The notes: generated by a model from the sequence alone, not told the origin. A stretch of DNA of 64,000 nt from Lepidostoma basale (GCA_022606425.2 JAHDVF020000998.1:1-64000), one strand, 5' to 3'; positions 31,066 to 41,809 are shown, counted from the stretch's first letter. Translations and numbers: made by a program.

Positions 31066-31532
31066 AATTATTAAGATTAAACTCAACAAAATAAAAATAA
31101 TTCAATGCCAAATCATAGAATGTGAAATTACAATTCATTTTTACTCAAACTACTGCAAAAAATCAATATTAAGCGATTTAGAGGGAAAAAATAAATGTTT
31201 TTCCATAAATAGTTAGCCACCGGTCTGTCAGAATAGATCATTAATTGGGATTATGTCGAGTTAAATTAGAATTACAAAATCTTTTATTTTATTTTCATAG
31301 TTATATTACGCATAAATCACAGCCTTATATTAAAAGGTTGGCAACCAACATGATAGTAATGAAGTCACGGAATATTTAAAATGTGAATCACTCCGTCAGT
31401 ATTCTATATTACATTATTAAAAAAAAGTGACAAATGGTTCATAGATGTCAGTATCGTTCGGTATTTGGGAAAAAAATGAGTACCTACCGGTACTATCATA
31501 CCATCGGACAGGTTAAGTGTAATTATATTAAT
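31066..31532. other. Spacer
   Basis: AT-rich with no recognised element. Confidence 0.35.
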
Positions 31533-32134
31533 TAACTAACTAACTAACTTACCATCACGCCGTCTCCCCGGAGGGGTAGGCAGAAAGAATGGAACGCCAC
31601 ACTGTTCTGTCCTGACATACGTCTCTCGACTCCTCTACATTCATACATCTTGTCATGCACGTACGTCGATTTTTCCGACTCCTCACGTGACCGACATTCA
31701 ATATTTGATTGATTTGATCGTGCCACGTTTTCCTCGGCCTTCCTCTATTTCTAGCTCCGTTCACGCCGTTTACATATACCTTCTTTGCCATTCTGTCTTC
31801 ACTCATTCTTTCCATGTGTCCAAACCATCTTAATGACCCTTTCCTTATTTTGTTCATAACACTTTCATTCGCACCACATTCACTTCTTATACTTGCATTT
31901 GTCACTCTATCATATACAGATTTCTTACACATTCGTCTTAGAGATCTCATTTCTACTGCATTTATTCTACTTTCATCCTTATTTTGCCAGTTCCATGCTT
32001 CACTTCCATACATAAGGGTCGGCACAAGAACACCATTGTGCACTGCCATCTTAGCTTTTTTGGATAGGCTTTTGTTTGTGATGTCAACTTTAAGTGCACC
32101 ATTTATTCTGTTGCCTGCCCCAACCCTTCTTTCA
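31533..32134 (-). mobile_element. RTE-alpha, well preserved 3' end
   Basis: (TAAC)n at 31533-31551 is followed by minus-strand frame 32049-31555 of 164 residues without a stop: MAVHNGVLVPTLMYGSEAWN, RSLRRMCKKSVYDRVTNASI, KTWHDQINQILNVGHVRSRK, WRSILSAYPSGETA. The 5' truncation is near 32134. Confidence 0.85.
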
Positions 32135-32367
32135 ATGAGAATTCACAATTATTTATATTATATTAATATCAATGTGAATTCACAATACATCGTAAGGCAA
32201 ATATATTATACATAGACGAAATAATAATAGGTATCTATGCTACGTCATAGTACCGTTCTCACAAGAAACGATATTATTGATTAGTCATTTCCTGTATTAA
32301 TGTAACCCATAGAGAGGTATCTAGAGACCCGCCGTGGACCGTCTAATAGTTGATTCCGCAAACAATA

Positions 32368-32532
32368 ATGTCACGACCCACGAGATTGGTGTTCGGGATT
32401 ATTGGTTTGGCGGGAAACATAATGTGTACCCAAATGGCAGCGGATATGGTCGCATTTAGGATGGCGAATCACAATTATGTCAGTAATATCCAGTCGTTGG
32501 ATGCCCACGTTAAATATTACGGATTTATGTAA
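32368..32532 (+). CDS. Small ORF of 54 residues with a hydrophobic N-terminal helix
   Basis: ATG at 32368 (A at -3) begins MSRPTRLVFGIIGLAGNIMC, followed by MAADMVAFRMANHNYVS and ending HVKYYGFM with TAA at 32530-32532. Residues 7-30 could be a membrane segment or signal anchor. AATAAA is at 32585-32590, about 50 bp past the stop. It resembles none of the repeats in this window. The family is not recognised; it may be a single-exon small gene or chance. Confidence 0.4.
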   Translation: MSRPTRLVFGIIGLAGNIMCTQMAADMVAFRMANHNYVSNIQSLDAHVKYYGFM

Positions 32533-32619
32533 CTATCAATTTCGATTTTGTTTTATTACTTCGATATTTTTTTCGCTGGCGGGAAATAAAACTCATAAAC
32601 AATTTCATAATATTTAGCA

Positions 32620-32696
32620 TTGATCAAAACGTCTGTTTTTTTTAGATTTATTTTATGGGAATGACACGTTGGGCTTTGCATGGACATTATCAAATA
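32620..32696. repeat. MITE1 left part, split by a TIR element
   Basis: TTTTATGGGAATGACACGTT and GGACATTATCAAATA match the MITE1 left arm. A weak right arm may resume after 32905 (GCATGTCACTCTTATAAAAC). Confidence 0.5.
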
Positions 32697-32900
32697 TATC
32701 GTCGCCCCAGAGCAATAGTGAGATAAACCACAAATAGTGAGATAAACCACAATAGTGAGATAAACACAAGGCCTAGGAGACTCAAATAAGTGTAAGGCCT
32801 CCACCAAGTCAAACCATAAACAATATCAAAGGAGCATTACGGCTTGTTATATTGTCAAGATGGCACTGGTTTATCTCACTATTGCTCTGGGGCGACGATA
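32697..32900. mobile_element. About 204-bp element with perfect 34-bp terminal inverted repeats
   Basis: The left end 32697-32730 and right end 32867-32900 are exact inverted copies (ATCGTCGCCCCAGAGCAATA plus GTGAGATAAACCA). The inner motif AATAGTGAGATAAACCAC is repeated three times at the left. The flanks read TAT on both sides. No ORF. Superfamily not assigned. Confidence 0.85.
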
Positions 32901-32942
32901 TAGCAATCACTTTTGATTATCAGCATGTCACTCTTATAAAAC

Positions 32943-33362
32943 ATCTTCTTCTTCTTCTGCTTTATTTAGGACTGTGTCCTGTTATTTCTCGGAGCCTGTT
33001 CCTGAGATGCAGATGTCCAACTGTCTCGCCATCTTTAAGGTGGTCTTCCTGCAGGTCGATTTCCTGTTGGTACTTTATTTGCGGCTATATTTATCACTCT
33101 TTCAGAACATGCTCTTTCCACATGATCTCTCCAGTAGCGTCTTCTCAGTCTTCCCCATCGCACGACATCTTCTACATTGCAGATCTTTCTTATTTCAGAA
33201 TTTCTTATTCTGTCTCGGAGTGTCGTTCCCGCAACGGATCGGAGAGTCTTCATTTCTGTGGTTCTTAGGAGAATTTTTGTTCTGATGGTGTCAGCTCTCG
33301 TTTCTATTCCATATGTCATTAAAGGACGTAGGTACGCATGTCTTGTAGATTCGAATTTTGCT
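32943..33362 (-). mobile_element. RTE-delta 3' end, young copy
   Basis: (CTT)n at 32943-32956 precedes minus-strand coding: MTYGIETRADTIRTK, MKTLRSVAGTTLRDRIRNSE, KICNVEDVVRWGRLRRRYWR, NKVPTGNRPAGRPP. It is almost identical in protein to the copy at 58515-58910. Confidence 0.85.
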
Positions 33363-33432
33363 CATAAATATAATTATTATAATATTCAAGAAAGGGCACG
33401 TTTTCTTAAATACAAACTTTGAATAAATATAA

Positions 33433-33623
33433 CTGCACTTCGTATTTTTACAACACTTTATTACATTTTTCACAGACATGTTTCGGTTGTGACCCAACCT
33501 TTTTCAATGTAGGTAGGTACCTACATTTTTAAAATTGTGTAGGTACATTGAAAATTGATGGGTAACAACCGAAACATGTCTGTGAAAAGTGTAATTAAAT
33601 GTTATAAAAATACGAAGTGCAAT
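33433..33623. repeat. Foldback MITE
   Basis: Arms 33433-33515 and 33544-33623 are inverted (CACTTCGTATTTTTA outer, CACAGACATGTTTCGGTTG inner), with a centre of GTAGGTACCTAC type. A diverged relative may be at 39900-40030. Confidence 0.85.
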
Positions 33624-33714
33624 TAGATGTATTAAAATATTAATCCACAACACAAAGTAAAGGTGAATATCGAAGAAAAATAAATAGAAAGTGTTCATCC
33701 TAATAAGTAATGTG

Positions 33715-33840
33715 AATGAAAACGTCTGTTTTCTAGAAGTTGTATTATATTATTTTACATGTTTCACCTTTCTAAGCTAAGGTATTATCAAATATCGTTT
33801 GATAATGCATTAAAAAGGCGAAACCATTCCCAAAGATTCA
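33715..33840. repeat. MITE1 copy
   Basis: AAAACGTCTGTTTTCTAGAA at the left and a degraded right arm (AAAAGGCGAAACC...CCC) around CGTTTGATAATGC. Confidence 0.65.
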
Positions 33841-33847
33841 AAACCAA

Positions 33848-34218
33848 TATGTATACGATAGAGTGTCAAATGCAAATAGGTATAAGAAGTGAATGCAGTG
33901 CGATTGAAAGTGTCATAAATAAATGAATGAAACGGTCATTAAGATGGCTCGAAATAATTAATGAAGAAAGAATGGTAAACACAGTATATGTTATGTATAC
34001 GGAAAAAGAAAAGAGGAAGACTGAGGAAAACGTGGCAAGATTAAATCAATCGGATATTAAATGTCGGCCACGTGAAGAGTCGGAGAAATCGACGTGCTTG
34101 CATGACATGATGTATGAATTTTGAGGAAGCGAGAGAAATATGCCAGGATAGAACAGAGTGGCGGTCCTTTCTTTCTGCCAAACCCTTCGAGGAGACGGCG
34201 TGATGGTTAGTTAGATGG
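33848..34218 (+). mobile_element. RTE-alpha 3' end
   Basis: Degraded coding from YDRVSNANR to PFEETA, then TGATGGTTAGTTAG. It meets the next copy tail to tail. Confidence 0.75.
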
Positions 34219-34235
34219 ACTGACAAAAAAACTAA

Positions 34236-34365
34236 CTATGCATCACGCCGTCTCCTCGAAGGGCTAGGCAGAAAGAATGGACTGCCACACTTTTATTTCC
34301 TGACATACTTCTGTTGCTTCCTCAACATTCATACATCGTGTCATGCTTCTTCTCAGTCGCATTCC
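34236..34365 (-). mobile_element. RTE-alpha terminal fragment, opposite orientation
   Basis: ACTAACTATGCATCACGCCG starts a reversed alpha 3' end of about 120 bp, separated by 17 bp from the tail of the plus copy. Confidence 0.75.
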
Positions 34366-34690
34366 TCGTGATTGAGGGTCGTGTCCATCCTGTAAACTAT
34401 TGACCATGGCACGCCATGCGCTCCTGTCACCCGTCAGTCTCCAGGCTGCAGCTAATGAGAGACCACTCAGATCTCTGATTTGATCGGAGACATGAAAATA
34501 ATGAATGAAGAAAGAATGCTAAAGAAAGTATATGTTAACGATGTAGTGTCATGCATGCACGTCGATTTCTCCGACTCCTCACGTGGCCGACATTCAATAT
34601 TTGATCTATTTGATCGTGCCACGTTTTTTTTTATGAACTGACAATCTGCAGATAAATCAGAGTGATGTTAATTCGATTTTTAAATTACCT
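34366..34690. repeat. LINE scraps
   Basis: 34366-34480 is a reversed LINE end (CGTGATTGAGGGTCGTGTCC, TTGACCATGGCACGCCATGC). 34490-34650 holds short alpha pieces in both orientations. Confidence 0.5.
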
Positions 34691-35069
34691 ATCCGATTTT
34701 AATTAAAGTTTCAAATTTAAATCATCAACCGTGCATTTGGGTATAGGTAACCATTCCAGTAGCAACAGTCGGCTGTAAGACGAAGGGACGTTGGATTTAC
34801 GTTTTGTTTTTACAGGGTCCCAAAGTAATTTGCGGTTTCCACACGATGCAATCATAATATAGGGAGGCGACGGGAAAAGGATGCCAGTAGATGGAGGAAG
34901 GATCATGGAAATAAATTAATTTTCAGGTTGTCTGTCGGTAAATCATTTTTTTAATGGAGTAAGTCAGTACAATTATGTGCGCACGTTGTGAATGGGAGAT
35001 GGTGTACGGTAGAACTGTGTGGCAGTTCATCCTCTTGACATACTATAACATATGCTTAGATTGATTCAT
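34691..35069. other. Spacer
   Basis: No gene is recognised. The 67-residue minus ORF at 34703-34906 has no distinguishing features. Confidence 0.35.
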
Positions 35070-35580
35070 GGACAGCTTTCGGAAAAATGGGCTACATCCT
35101 TAAAACTCGGAAAATACTGATTAATCTGACACGAAAAGTTTATGAACCCTGTGTTCTGCCAGTTGGTACTTACGGTCTTGAAACTATAACATTGTCCAAA
35201 CAAAGTGCCGAGAAACCGAGTGACCCAAAGAGCCATGTTAATAATAATAAGTCTAAGTGACAGAATCAGAAACGATACGGTGAGAGAAAATACAAAGGTC
35301 ACTGACATCATCCACCGGGTAGCGACTCTAAAATGGCAATGGGCAGGTCACGTAGCCAGAAGCTCGGACGAAAAATGGACAAGAATACTGCTGACTTGGA
35401 GACCGTGGACGGCAAAGAGAAGTTGCAGGGCGACCGCAACTACGGTGGAAGGATATGATCTGAATAGACACGTCGGAATAACCTGGATGCAGTCTGCACA
35501 AGACAGAGTGACATGGAAGCGAATGGAGGAGACCTTTGTCCAGGAGTGGACGGGAATACGCTGGAGAAGAAGAAGAAGAT
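35070..35580 (+). mobile_element. RTE-epsilon 3' end
   Basis: MGYILKTRKILI and YEPCVLPVGTYGLE, with frameshifts, then the open frame 35205-35633: VTQRAMLIIISLSDRIRND, KVTDIIHRVATLKWQWAGH, WKRMEETFVQEWTGIRWRRR. It ends in AGAAGAAGAAGA near 35578. Confidence 0.8.
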
Positions 35581-35609
35581 GTATCTATGTCCGTATTAAA
35601 TATTTATTA

Positions 35610-35920
35610 CGAATGAAAACGTCTGTTTTCTAAAAAAATATTATACTTTATGGGATGATATGTAAAATGTTTCACATTGCCAAATTGTAAAATTTATCAT
35701 TATCATATGATAAATTTCTTGATTTGATAATTGCTTTATATTCAGTAGAGTTGGACGTGCCCCTGCTCGCTGGACCGACGACATTGTAAGGATTGCTGGA
35801 GCTGGATGGAAGAGAGTGGCGATGGATTGGGAGCAGTGGCGTGCTTTGGGAGAGAGACTTACGTTCAGCAGTGGACGACAGACGCCCGATGAAGTCAAGT
35901 CGAATCAAGTAAGTCATGCC
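35610..35920 (+). mobile_element. MITE1 fragment followed by a LINE 3' end
   Basis: 35610-35720 is a degraded MITE1. 35735-35920 reads VGRAPARWTDDIVRIAGAGW, then VAMDWEQWRALGERLTF, the same LINE family as 39000-39250 (minus). Confidence 0.65.
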
Positions 35921-36079
35921 TTAGGTTAGTTCAAAAATCTTTATAAAAAAAAAACTATTCTGGCCTTCAGTCAAAGCCATGTTTAAAATATATATTTGAT
36001 TTAAATTAAAACATGTTTTTTTTGTTCTTTGAACAATGATGTTAGACAATATAATTAATAACTTAAAACACTTGTATAA
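35921..36079. other. Spacer
   Basis: AT-rich with nothing recognised. Confidence 0.3.
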
Positions 36080-36245
36080 TTTGTAACAAAACAAACATTT
36101 GTTTATTTTTTACCTATATTAAGCTTCGTTGGGAGCGAAACCGGTTAGTTCTATTAATGTTAATTGTTAACATTTATAGTTATTTTTAATAATGCCACAC
36201 AACAAAATAAAGTGCTTCATACGAAAGTATGTATAAAAATGACGA
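36080..36245. repeat. Foldback fragment related to 3371-3610
   Basis: GCTTCGTTGGGAGCGAAACC and the outer end GCTTCATACGAAAGT match the element at 3371-3610. Confidence 0.55.
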
Positions 36246-36835
36246 AAAACAGACGTTTTGATAATATATGAAGGCGAAATATATCTTACTTAAACTGTCG
36301 GAAAATATGTGCCTTATATTTAAATAATGTTAAGTAATAATCATGATTTAAAAGAGATTTGTTAAGTGACTTTTCTGGCAAAATATATTTCAATAAAATA
36401 CTATGTTTAATGGTCACTCTATGGAACAAACAGGTTGTCCCAAAAGATTGAGAGAAATATTTTGTTTAGAATTGCTTTTTTAAACCCGTTTTCTGATCAA
36501 ATTAGGTAATTGGTTCGATTATACATACGATTTTTAATTTTAGTTTCTGAAAAAATAATACATATAATTTTTTTTTGGTATTTTTTCTACCCGGTGTGTT
36601 ATAAAAATAATTTCATTTTCAAAAACGCATGTTCCATTCAAGATTAAACACATCAATCGAACCTTTTTTGACTTTTTACATAATGAAATATTTAAATTCA
36701 ATTGTACTTAGTAGTATGCATTTGAGAAAGTGGTATAAGGAAGACGTCTAAGAAGACGATACAGGCCCAGACAGCGAGTCAGTTGATTCGTTGAATAAGC
36801 AATTCAACGGTTGAATCCGGCGATACGAACGCCCC
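36246..36835. other. AT-rich stretch upstream of the GC-rich island
   Basis: No transposon similarity is seen. Composition changes sharply to GC-rich after about 36830. Confidence 0.35.
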
Positions 36836-36839
36836 GTTA

Positions 36840-37075
36840 GCGGGTATAAACACCAGCAATTGAATGCCTACTCGGAATTAATACCGGGCCAAACGAAACT
36901 GAGCTCTATAATAACACATCACAAAAGGGTAGATACACATTATAATTCCATTCCACAAGGGCCAATTCCCTTTATAATCAAATCTGACCCGCGACCAATC
37001 ACTGCAGCCGGGGGGCGGGACCACGCGGGGCGGTGCCGTGGCCTGATTGGCCGCGCGGTTGCCATGGATACACGG
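36840..37075. promoter_or_regulatory. GC-rich island with CCAAT boxes, GC box and RFX-type X-box
   Basis: CCAAT occurs at 36962 and 36995, and its reverse ATTGG at 37046. A GGGGGCGGGA GC box is at 37011. GTTGCCATGGATAC at 37058-37071 differs at two of 14 positions from the palindromic RFX X-box. A TATAAA lies at 36844. It sits about 5.4 kb upstream of the homeobox ATG in otherwise AT-rich sequence. It could be a distal promoter, an enhancer, or the promoter of an unseen gene or RNA. Confidence 0.5.
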
Positions 37076-37420
37076 CTATGAAACCACGTGGTGTCGATAA
37101 CATCGAATTATAATCGGATTTGTTCTATTTTTGAATTCGTAATTTGAAGGCTTCGGGTGTTGCCAGCATTATTATTTTTTATTGCTTTCTTTGAATTATT
37201 CAGTGGGCTGAATTGAATTGCTTTTGAATGTGTTTTTATGATGCATTATTTTCAATTCCTTTTTAAATGGTGGCCTTTGGGTAGGTGAGCCAGGAGTCTT
37301 TGTCTGGATAACGTTCTTCAGTCCGAACAAATATATGTATCTTTTATATTGCACTCGGCGTATCTCTTTCCTGTGATGATAAGGAAGTAGGTACTAACTA
37401 ACTTACATGCAAGTACTTAC

Positions 37421-37735
37421 TTAACCGCCCTACCTTTGGGTTATTTTCCGAAAAACGCGCAAAAAGCAGGGTTTTTTATTAATGAAATTTAATTATATTT
37501 TAATTTAATTTTTTTAAATACGAATCGTCAATTCGCCTGCCCCTTGTAAAACTATCATATTTATGAAGACTTGTACTCGAGTGTTGTTGGCACACGCGCG
37601 TATCCCTCACAGTTTGTACATTTTATGTAGGTACCTACATTACTTGTTCTCAAGCATGTACGTAATACGGGATAGCGCAGAATGGTAAAGTCACAGTGAA
37701 CGTATCACGTACGTTCAAATACGTATGGTGGTTAA
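37421..37735. mobile_element. piggyBac-like MITE, 315 bp, reversed copy
   Basis: Bounded by TTAA at 37421-37424 and 37732-37735. It is the reverse orientation of the element at 11138-11452 and exactly the same length. Confidence 0.75.
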
Positions 37736-38230
37736 TATCAATATATAATTCATAGATTCTAATAACGAGATTTTTACTCATTTATTCGTAGGTAGGTTGC
37801 TTATCCAAAATTACCACGATATCGAAGTATACATGAAATGCCTGAATATTCGGTACGAATTAAGGTCATTATATTTCTTCGAATCATTAATTTGAGAGAA
37901 AACTTACATCGAATGGGTAGGTACCTACCTAGGTAGGTACTCTTGATGGATAAAATAGATTATTAATTATTCGCATTTTGAGACATGTATGTTTCATAAG
38001 TGAGTAGGTAGGTAGGTACTGAAGGCGATTTGAAACTTGTAAATTTTGAAAAAAATATTGAATATATTCTTCCACAGCTAGGTACCTACCTATATTACGA
38101 GTATTTTGACAAGTTTTGTTAGTGACACTGGCATCTACAAACTGGACTTCAGTTGTAGATTATTTAATAACACATATCTTTATTTAATTCGGTCAAAGAC
38201 TAAAAAAAATTCTCTCTTTTTTAGTTTCGG
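37736..38230. repeat. Stretch rich in GTAGGTACCTAC palindromes
   Basis: GTAGGTACCTACCTAGGTAGG at 37918 and related GTAGGTAGGTAC/TACCTACC tracts at 38008 and 38083. Similar palindromes occur at 33512, 37628, 40945, 45990 and 46018. Low-complexity repeat, function unknown. Confidence 0.6.
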
Positions 38231-38339
38231 TCATATGAGCCCTTCGTTACGATGAGCTGTCCTGGGATGATGACGTCTAGCTATTTCCCCATCTCTTCCT
38301 GGTCGTCTCTTGCGTTGGGGTTTTCCTCCACGCTGCAAA

Positions 38340-38727
38340 AAATATTATTTAAAAATGAATATCTTCTTCTTCCTGGCGCTATCCCAACTCATCGTCTGTA
38401 TTGACTGTTGGGGTCGGCTCTTCTCGATCTCAGGCTGTACCTCTCACGGTTCTGAGTATCGCCCTCACTCAAGCCATTTCTCTGCAAGACGCTATTGCAC
38501 TGAAACATCCACGTGTTCCTAGATCTTCCTCTGGATGGTTGACGAGGAAGATTCACAGACAAAGCTCTTTGTACTGTGTGTTCTGGTGGTCTTCGTTTTA
38601 TATGCCCATACCATCTCATCTGCCTTTCTCCTAGCTTACTATTTATATCCGTAACTTTAATAAGTTGCAGCGGGAACTTGGAGGTAGGTATAGTTTTGAC
38701 CACCAACCAAGAGATCCAATATGTTTT
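38340..38727 (-). mobile_element. LINE C-terminal copy
   Basis: Minus-strand frame to 38389: ERQMRWYGHIKRRPPEHTVQ, NGLSEGDTQNRERYSLRSRR then ADPNSQYRR. RTE-like coding end. The 5' part of that frame (ATISETPMN) is read-through into the adjoining foldback. Confidence 0.7.
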
Positions 38728-39000
38728 GGGTAACATCGTGTGATTCATCGGCGTTTCGGAGATCGTTGCAGTTTCCATCTTCAGGGTAATGTGGTGGTGG
38801 TAATGAGTGTGATACGAGTTGTGTCTGCTAAGGTACTTCACTGTTGTACCATGTCGCCGGCAGTGTGTACGTGAGCAATAGAAAGTCCGTGCTAGGTTTC
38901 TCATATCACACTCATTACCACCAACACATTACCCTGAAGATTGAGACTCCAACCATCTCCGAAACGTCGGTCGAGAAGGAGAAATCACACGTTGTTACCC
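38728..39000. repeat. Foldback MITE
   Basis: Arms 38728-38814 and 38904-39000 are inverted copies (GGGTAACA outer, TTTCGGAGAT and CTTCAGGGTAATGTG inner, GGTGGTAATGAGTGTGATA next to the loop). Confidence 0.85.
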
Positions 39001-39250
39001 ATCATCATCATCATCATCAGCCGTCTGTTATCCACTACTGAATGTAGGCCTCTCCCAAAGCACGCCACCGCCCCCTATCCATTGCCGCTCCCATCCATCT
39101 AGGTCCAGCAATCCTCTTCAGATCGTCGGTCCAGCGGGCAGGGGGACGTCCAACTCTGCGGAATCCTGTACGCGGTCTCCACTCCAGAACCCGTCTCCCC
39201 CATCGGCCGTCGGTTCTCCGACAGATATGGCCCAAATCACCCAAAACATA
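39001..39250 (-). mobile_element. LINE 3' end with (CAT)n tail
   Basis: (CATCAT)n at 39001-39018 precedes the reversed coding end HICRRTDGRWGRRVLEWRPR, VGRPPARWTDDLKRIAGPRW, RGRWRALGEAYIQ. Confidence 0.8.
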
Positions 39251-39254
39251 TTAG

Positions 39255-39560
39255 GTACTGCCAACCGTGAAAATCTACGCAACCAAGAGATCCGTACAAT
39301 GACCTAGCAGCCCCTTATAACGAGCACTGTGAGAACCACTCGTCTAGCATGGATTGGTCACGTATGTCAAACCGAAGAGACCAGAGCAATCAAGATCCTT
39401 TACGCATCAAGATCACTCATAGTAAGATCTCTAGGAAGGCCTATTTAGCGTTCAGTGGCTTAAAAATCTGGCTGATCTGTCTTTGCTTGGCGAAAAGGAC
39501 TGCTGGAAGCAAAACGCATTGGATCGAGTACAATGCCGTCTTTAAATTATTTACCAGGCC
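39255..39560 (+). mobile_element. LINE fragment (family also at 43660, minus)
   Basis: The segment around ATTGGTCACGTATGTCAAAC and AATCAAGATCCTTTACGC corresponds, in opposite orientation, to 43660-43950. The coding sequence is interrupted. Confidence 0.55.
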
Positions 39561-40139
39561 GTAAGCACCATAAACAATTTTTGCAACATGGAGATTTATG
39601 GGGCCGAATGCATCGCCATATCAGTATTGAAATTCGTGAAATTACTTAGTGTTGCCGTGATCTCATATTTTATTCAGATTATATACGTGTTACAAAACAT
39701 TTCAATGTAATACATTTGTGTTTCCGCAGTGCTGGTATATCAATTTGTCTGCCTAACCTTCTAAGTACCTACTTATTTAAAAAGATAATTTTGAAGAAGA
39801 CAAACTTGCTGTAAAATCTAATAAATTGTTGCCATAATATTATTATTACGTCATAATAATAATAATAATGTTATTTATGTCTTGAATGATTCTCGTATTC
39901 CTTCGTTGTATTTTTAACATTTTTACACCGAAGAAGGATGAGAACCACCCGAAATATATCCGTTGTTGTTGAGTTACATCCGAATGTCTGTAAAGAGTGT
40001 AAGAAATTGTTGAGATAATATAATGTTTAAAAGGTTATTCGAACATATTGCTAAAAGTTATGAAATTAGGATAACATGATGCTATAAACTAGGGCATTAT
40101 CTTATTTATTAAGACATTATCAAATATCTAAACTTACTA
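39561..40139. other. Spacer with a diverged foldback remnant
   Basis: 39900-40030 has ends resembling the 33433 foldback (CCGAATGTCTGTAAAGAGTG). Nothing else is recognised. Confidence 0.4.
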
Positions 40140-40600
40140 ACTAACCAACCATCACGCCGTTTCCCCGAAGGGGTAGGCAGAGAGAATCGCCACATTGTTC
40201 TATCATGACAACTCTCGCGCCTCCTCCACACGCACACACCGTGAACACGTTCGTTGATTGTTCCTAATTCAAACATGCCCGCTTTTCAGTAATTGATTAA
40301 TTTTGTCATGCCATGTCTTCCTTGGCCTTCATCGACATCTTTTTCTATTCACACTACTCATTCTATATATTTTTAATAATTCTTTTCTCATCAATTCGTT
40401 CCATATATCCAAACCATCTTAGTGATCGTTTCTTCATTTTATTTAGAACGCATTCATTCGCCTTACATTCCTTACTAGCTTCTTCATTGGGTATTCTATC
40501 ATACATGGTTTTTTCTCACATTATTCTTAGTGATATCATTTCTACGGTATATATCCTACTTTCATCTTTCTTCTGTTAACTCAAATATCTCATTCCAATA
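40140..40600 (-). mobile_element. RTE-gamma 3' end
   Basis: ACTAACCAACCATCACGCCG tail, then reversed gamma coding with frameshifts, as far as the ESRIYTVEMISLRI region. Confidence 0.7.
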
Positions 40601-40828
40601 GAAAAAAACTGAAATGAAAAAAATGCGTTTTAATTCGTATAAAATATTAAGAATGGAGTTTTAAACCATTGTTCAAGAAACAATAAAATAATCTAACACT
40701 TTTCACACAATTTCTTAATTTTTCATTAACTTTCGTGAGAATTTATGATATTAGATTTTACAATATAATACATAAATAACAATAATGCATTGTTTCTTGT
40801 GATTAAATTTATAATAATAATTTACTAA
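40601..40828. repeat. MITE1 end remnant and AT-rich spacer
   Basis: GGAGTTTTAAACCATTGTTC at 40655 matches the outer end of MITE1. Nothing else is recognised. Confidence 0.45.
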
Positions 40829-41430
40829 CTGTTAAATTTACAACACTGTTATAATATAATTATTTTTTATTATACACTTTTTGAGAATGTCGCGACAGCT
40901 GTTTCGCCAACCGATGTTGGCATCATATGTTACAAACAACTCGGTAGGTACCTATTTGGCAAAAGGTCCCAACTGCTTTTTTATGAATTTTACTGGAGAG
41001 CAAAATTTTGATTTTTACATTATTTTGATTATTTATAAAAATGTTATTTTTGTTCCAAATTGTTTATTTTAAATGTCGATTTACGTAGCATAACGTTATC
41101 TACAAGATATATCAATAACTGAATAAAAAATATATATTTAAAAAAAATAGGGGTTGAAGCCAATTGTACATAAAAAAAAATACATAAAAAAATGGAATAA
41201 AAAAATGCACAGCTCTAACGTTTTGTCAAAACATAAAGTGTGCAAAAATAATACTGATGGTATATTTAACTCAATTTCCCAAAAAAACGTATCTGGGACC
41301 TTTTGCCAAACAAGTACCGAACTGACGATGCCAACATCGGTTGGCGAAACAGCTGTCGCGACATTCGTAAAAAGTTTATAATTTTAAAAAAATGTGATAT
41401 TATAACAGTGTTGTAAATTTAACAGTTAAC
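40829..41430. repeat. Foldback element, about 600 bp
   Basis: Arms about 40829-40972 and 41292-41430 are inverted. They include ACAGCTGTTTCGCCAACCGA / its reverse, GATGTTGGCATCA, and GGCAAAAGGTCCC / GGGACCTTTTGCC. The loop 40973-41291 is AT-rich. The flank AAGTATCATAGTGTTTCG is shared with 3716-4215. Confidence 0.9.
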
Positions 41431-41775
41431 AATGTTCAAGTATCATAGTGTTTCGAAAAAAAAACAATGGAGTATTTAATGATAATTTAGCAATTTTAAA
41501 AGTTGTATTAACGTCATTATAAATAATACCAAAGCAATTATATGAACCATTAATCACAGCCAGCGCTAACACTATTTGAAATATAGATGTAAACCAAATA
41601 CGACTGGATTAACCTGATAAGCGTATACACCTCTTTGTAAAAATACTCCCCTATTTCGACGCGAGATCAACGAAAATATCGCCGTGCCGTTTACACAAAA
41701 TGATTCAGATACAGAAGCTGCTCGGTTGTCTCTTTCGCGCAGTGCTCGGTCCATTTCCCCCTGTACAAAAACCAT
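41431..41775. other. Upstream flank of the candidate promoter
   Basis: AT-rich to about 41600, then increasingly mixed composition. No transposon similarity is seen between 41500 and 43270, which fits a constrained 5' region. Confidence 0.4.
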
Positions 41776-41809
41776 TCAGTGTGAATCGGTTGCCAGTTCT
41801 GGAGGGTTC
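41776..41809 (+). promoter_or_regulatory. Candidate Inr + DPE core promoter of the homeobox gene
   Basis: TCAGT at 41776-41780 fits the arthropod initiator, giving +1 at A41778. At exactly +28 to +32 (41805-41809) the sequence GGTTC fits the DPE consensus RGWYV. TATA-less Inr+DPE promoters are common for developmental regulators. Farther down, 41980-42000 holds TGACGTGACAGCTG and ATTGG. Transcription from here would give a leader of about 720 nt. Confidence 0.4.

Noticed and set aside
38728..38904. N-terminal part of the 171-residue ORF ending at 38389
   Set aside because: It is read-through of a foldback MITE fused to the LINE coding end, so it is not a single protein.
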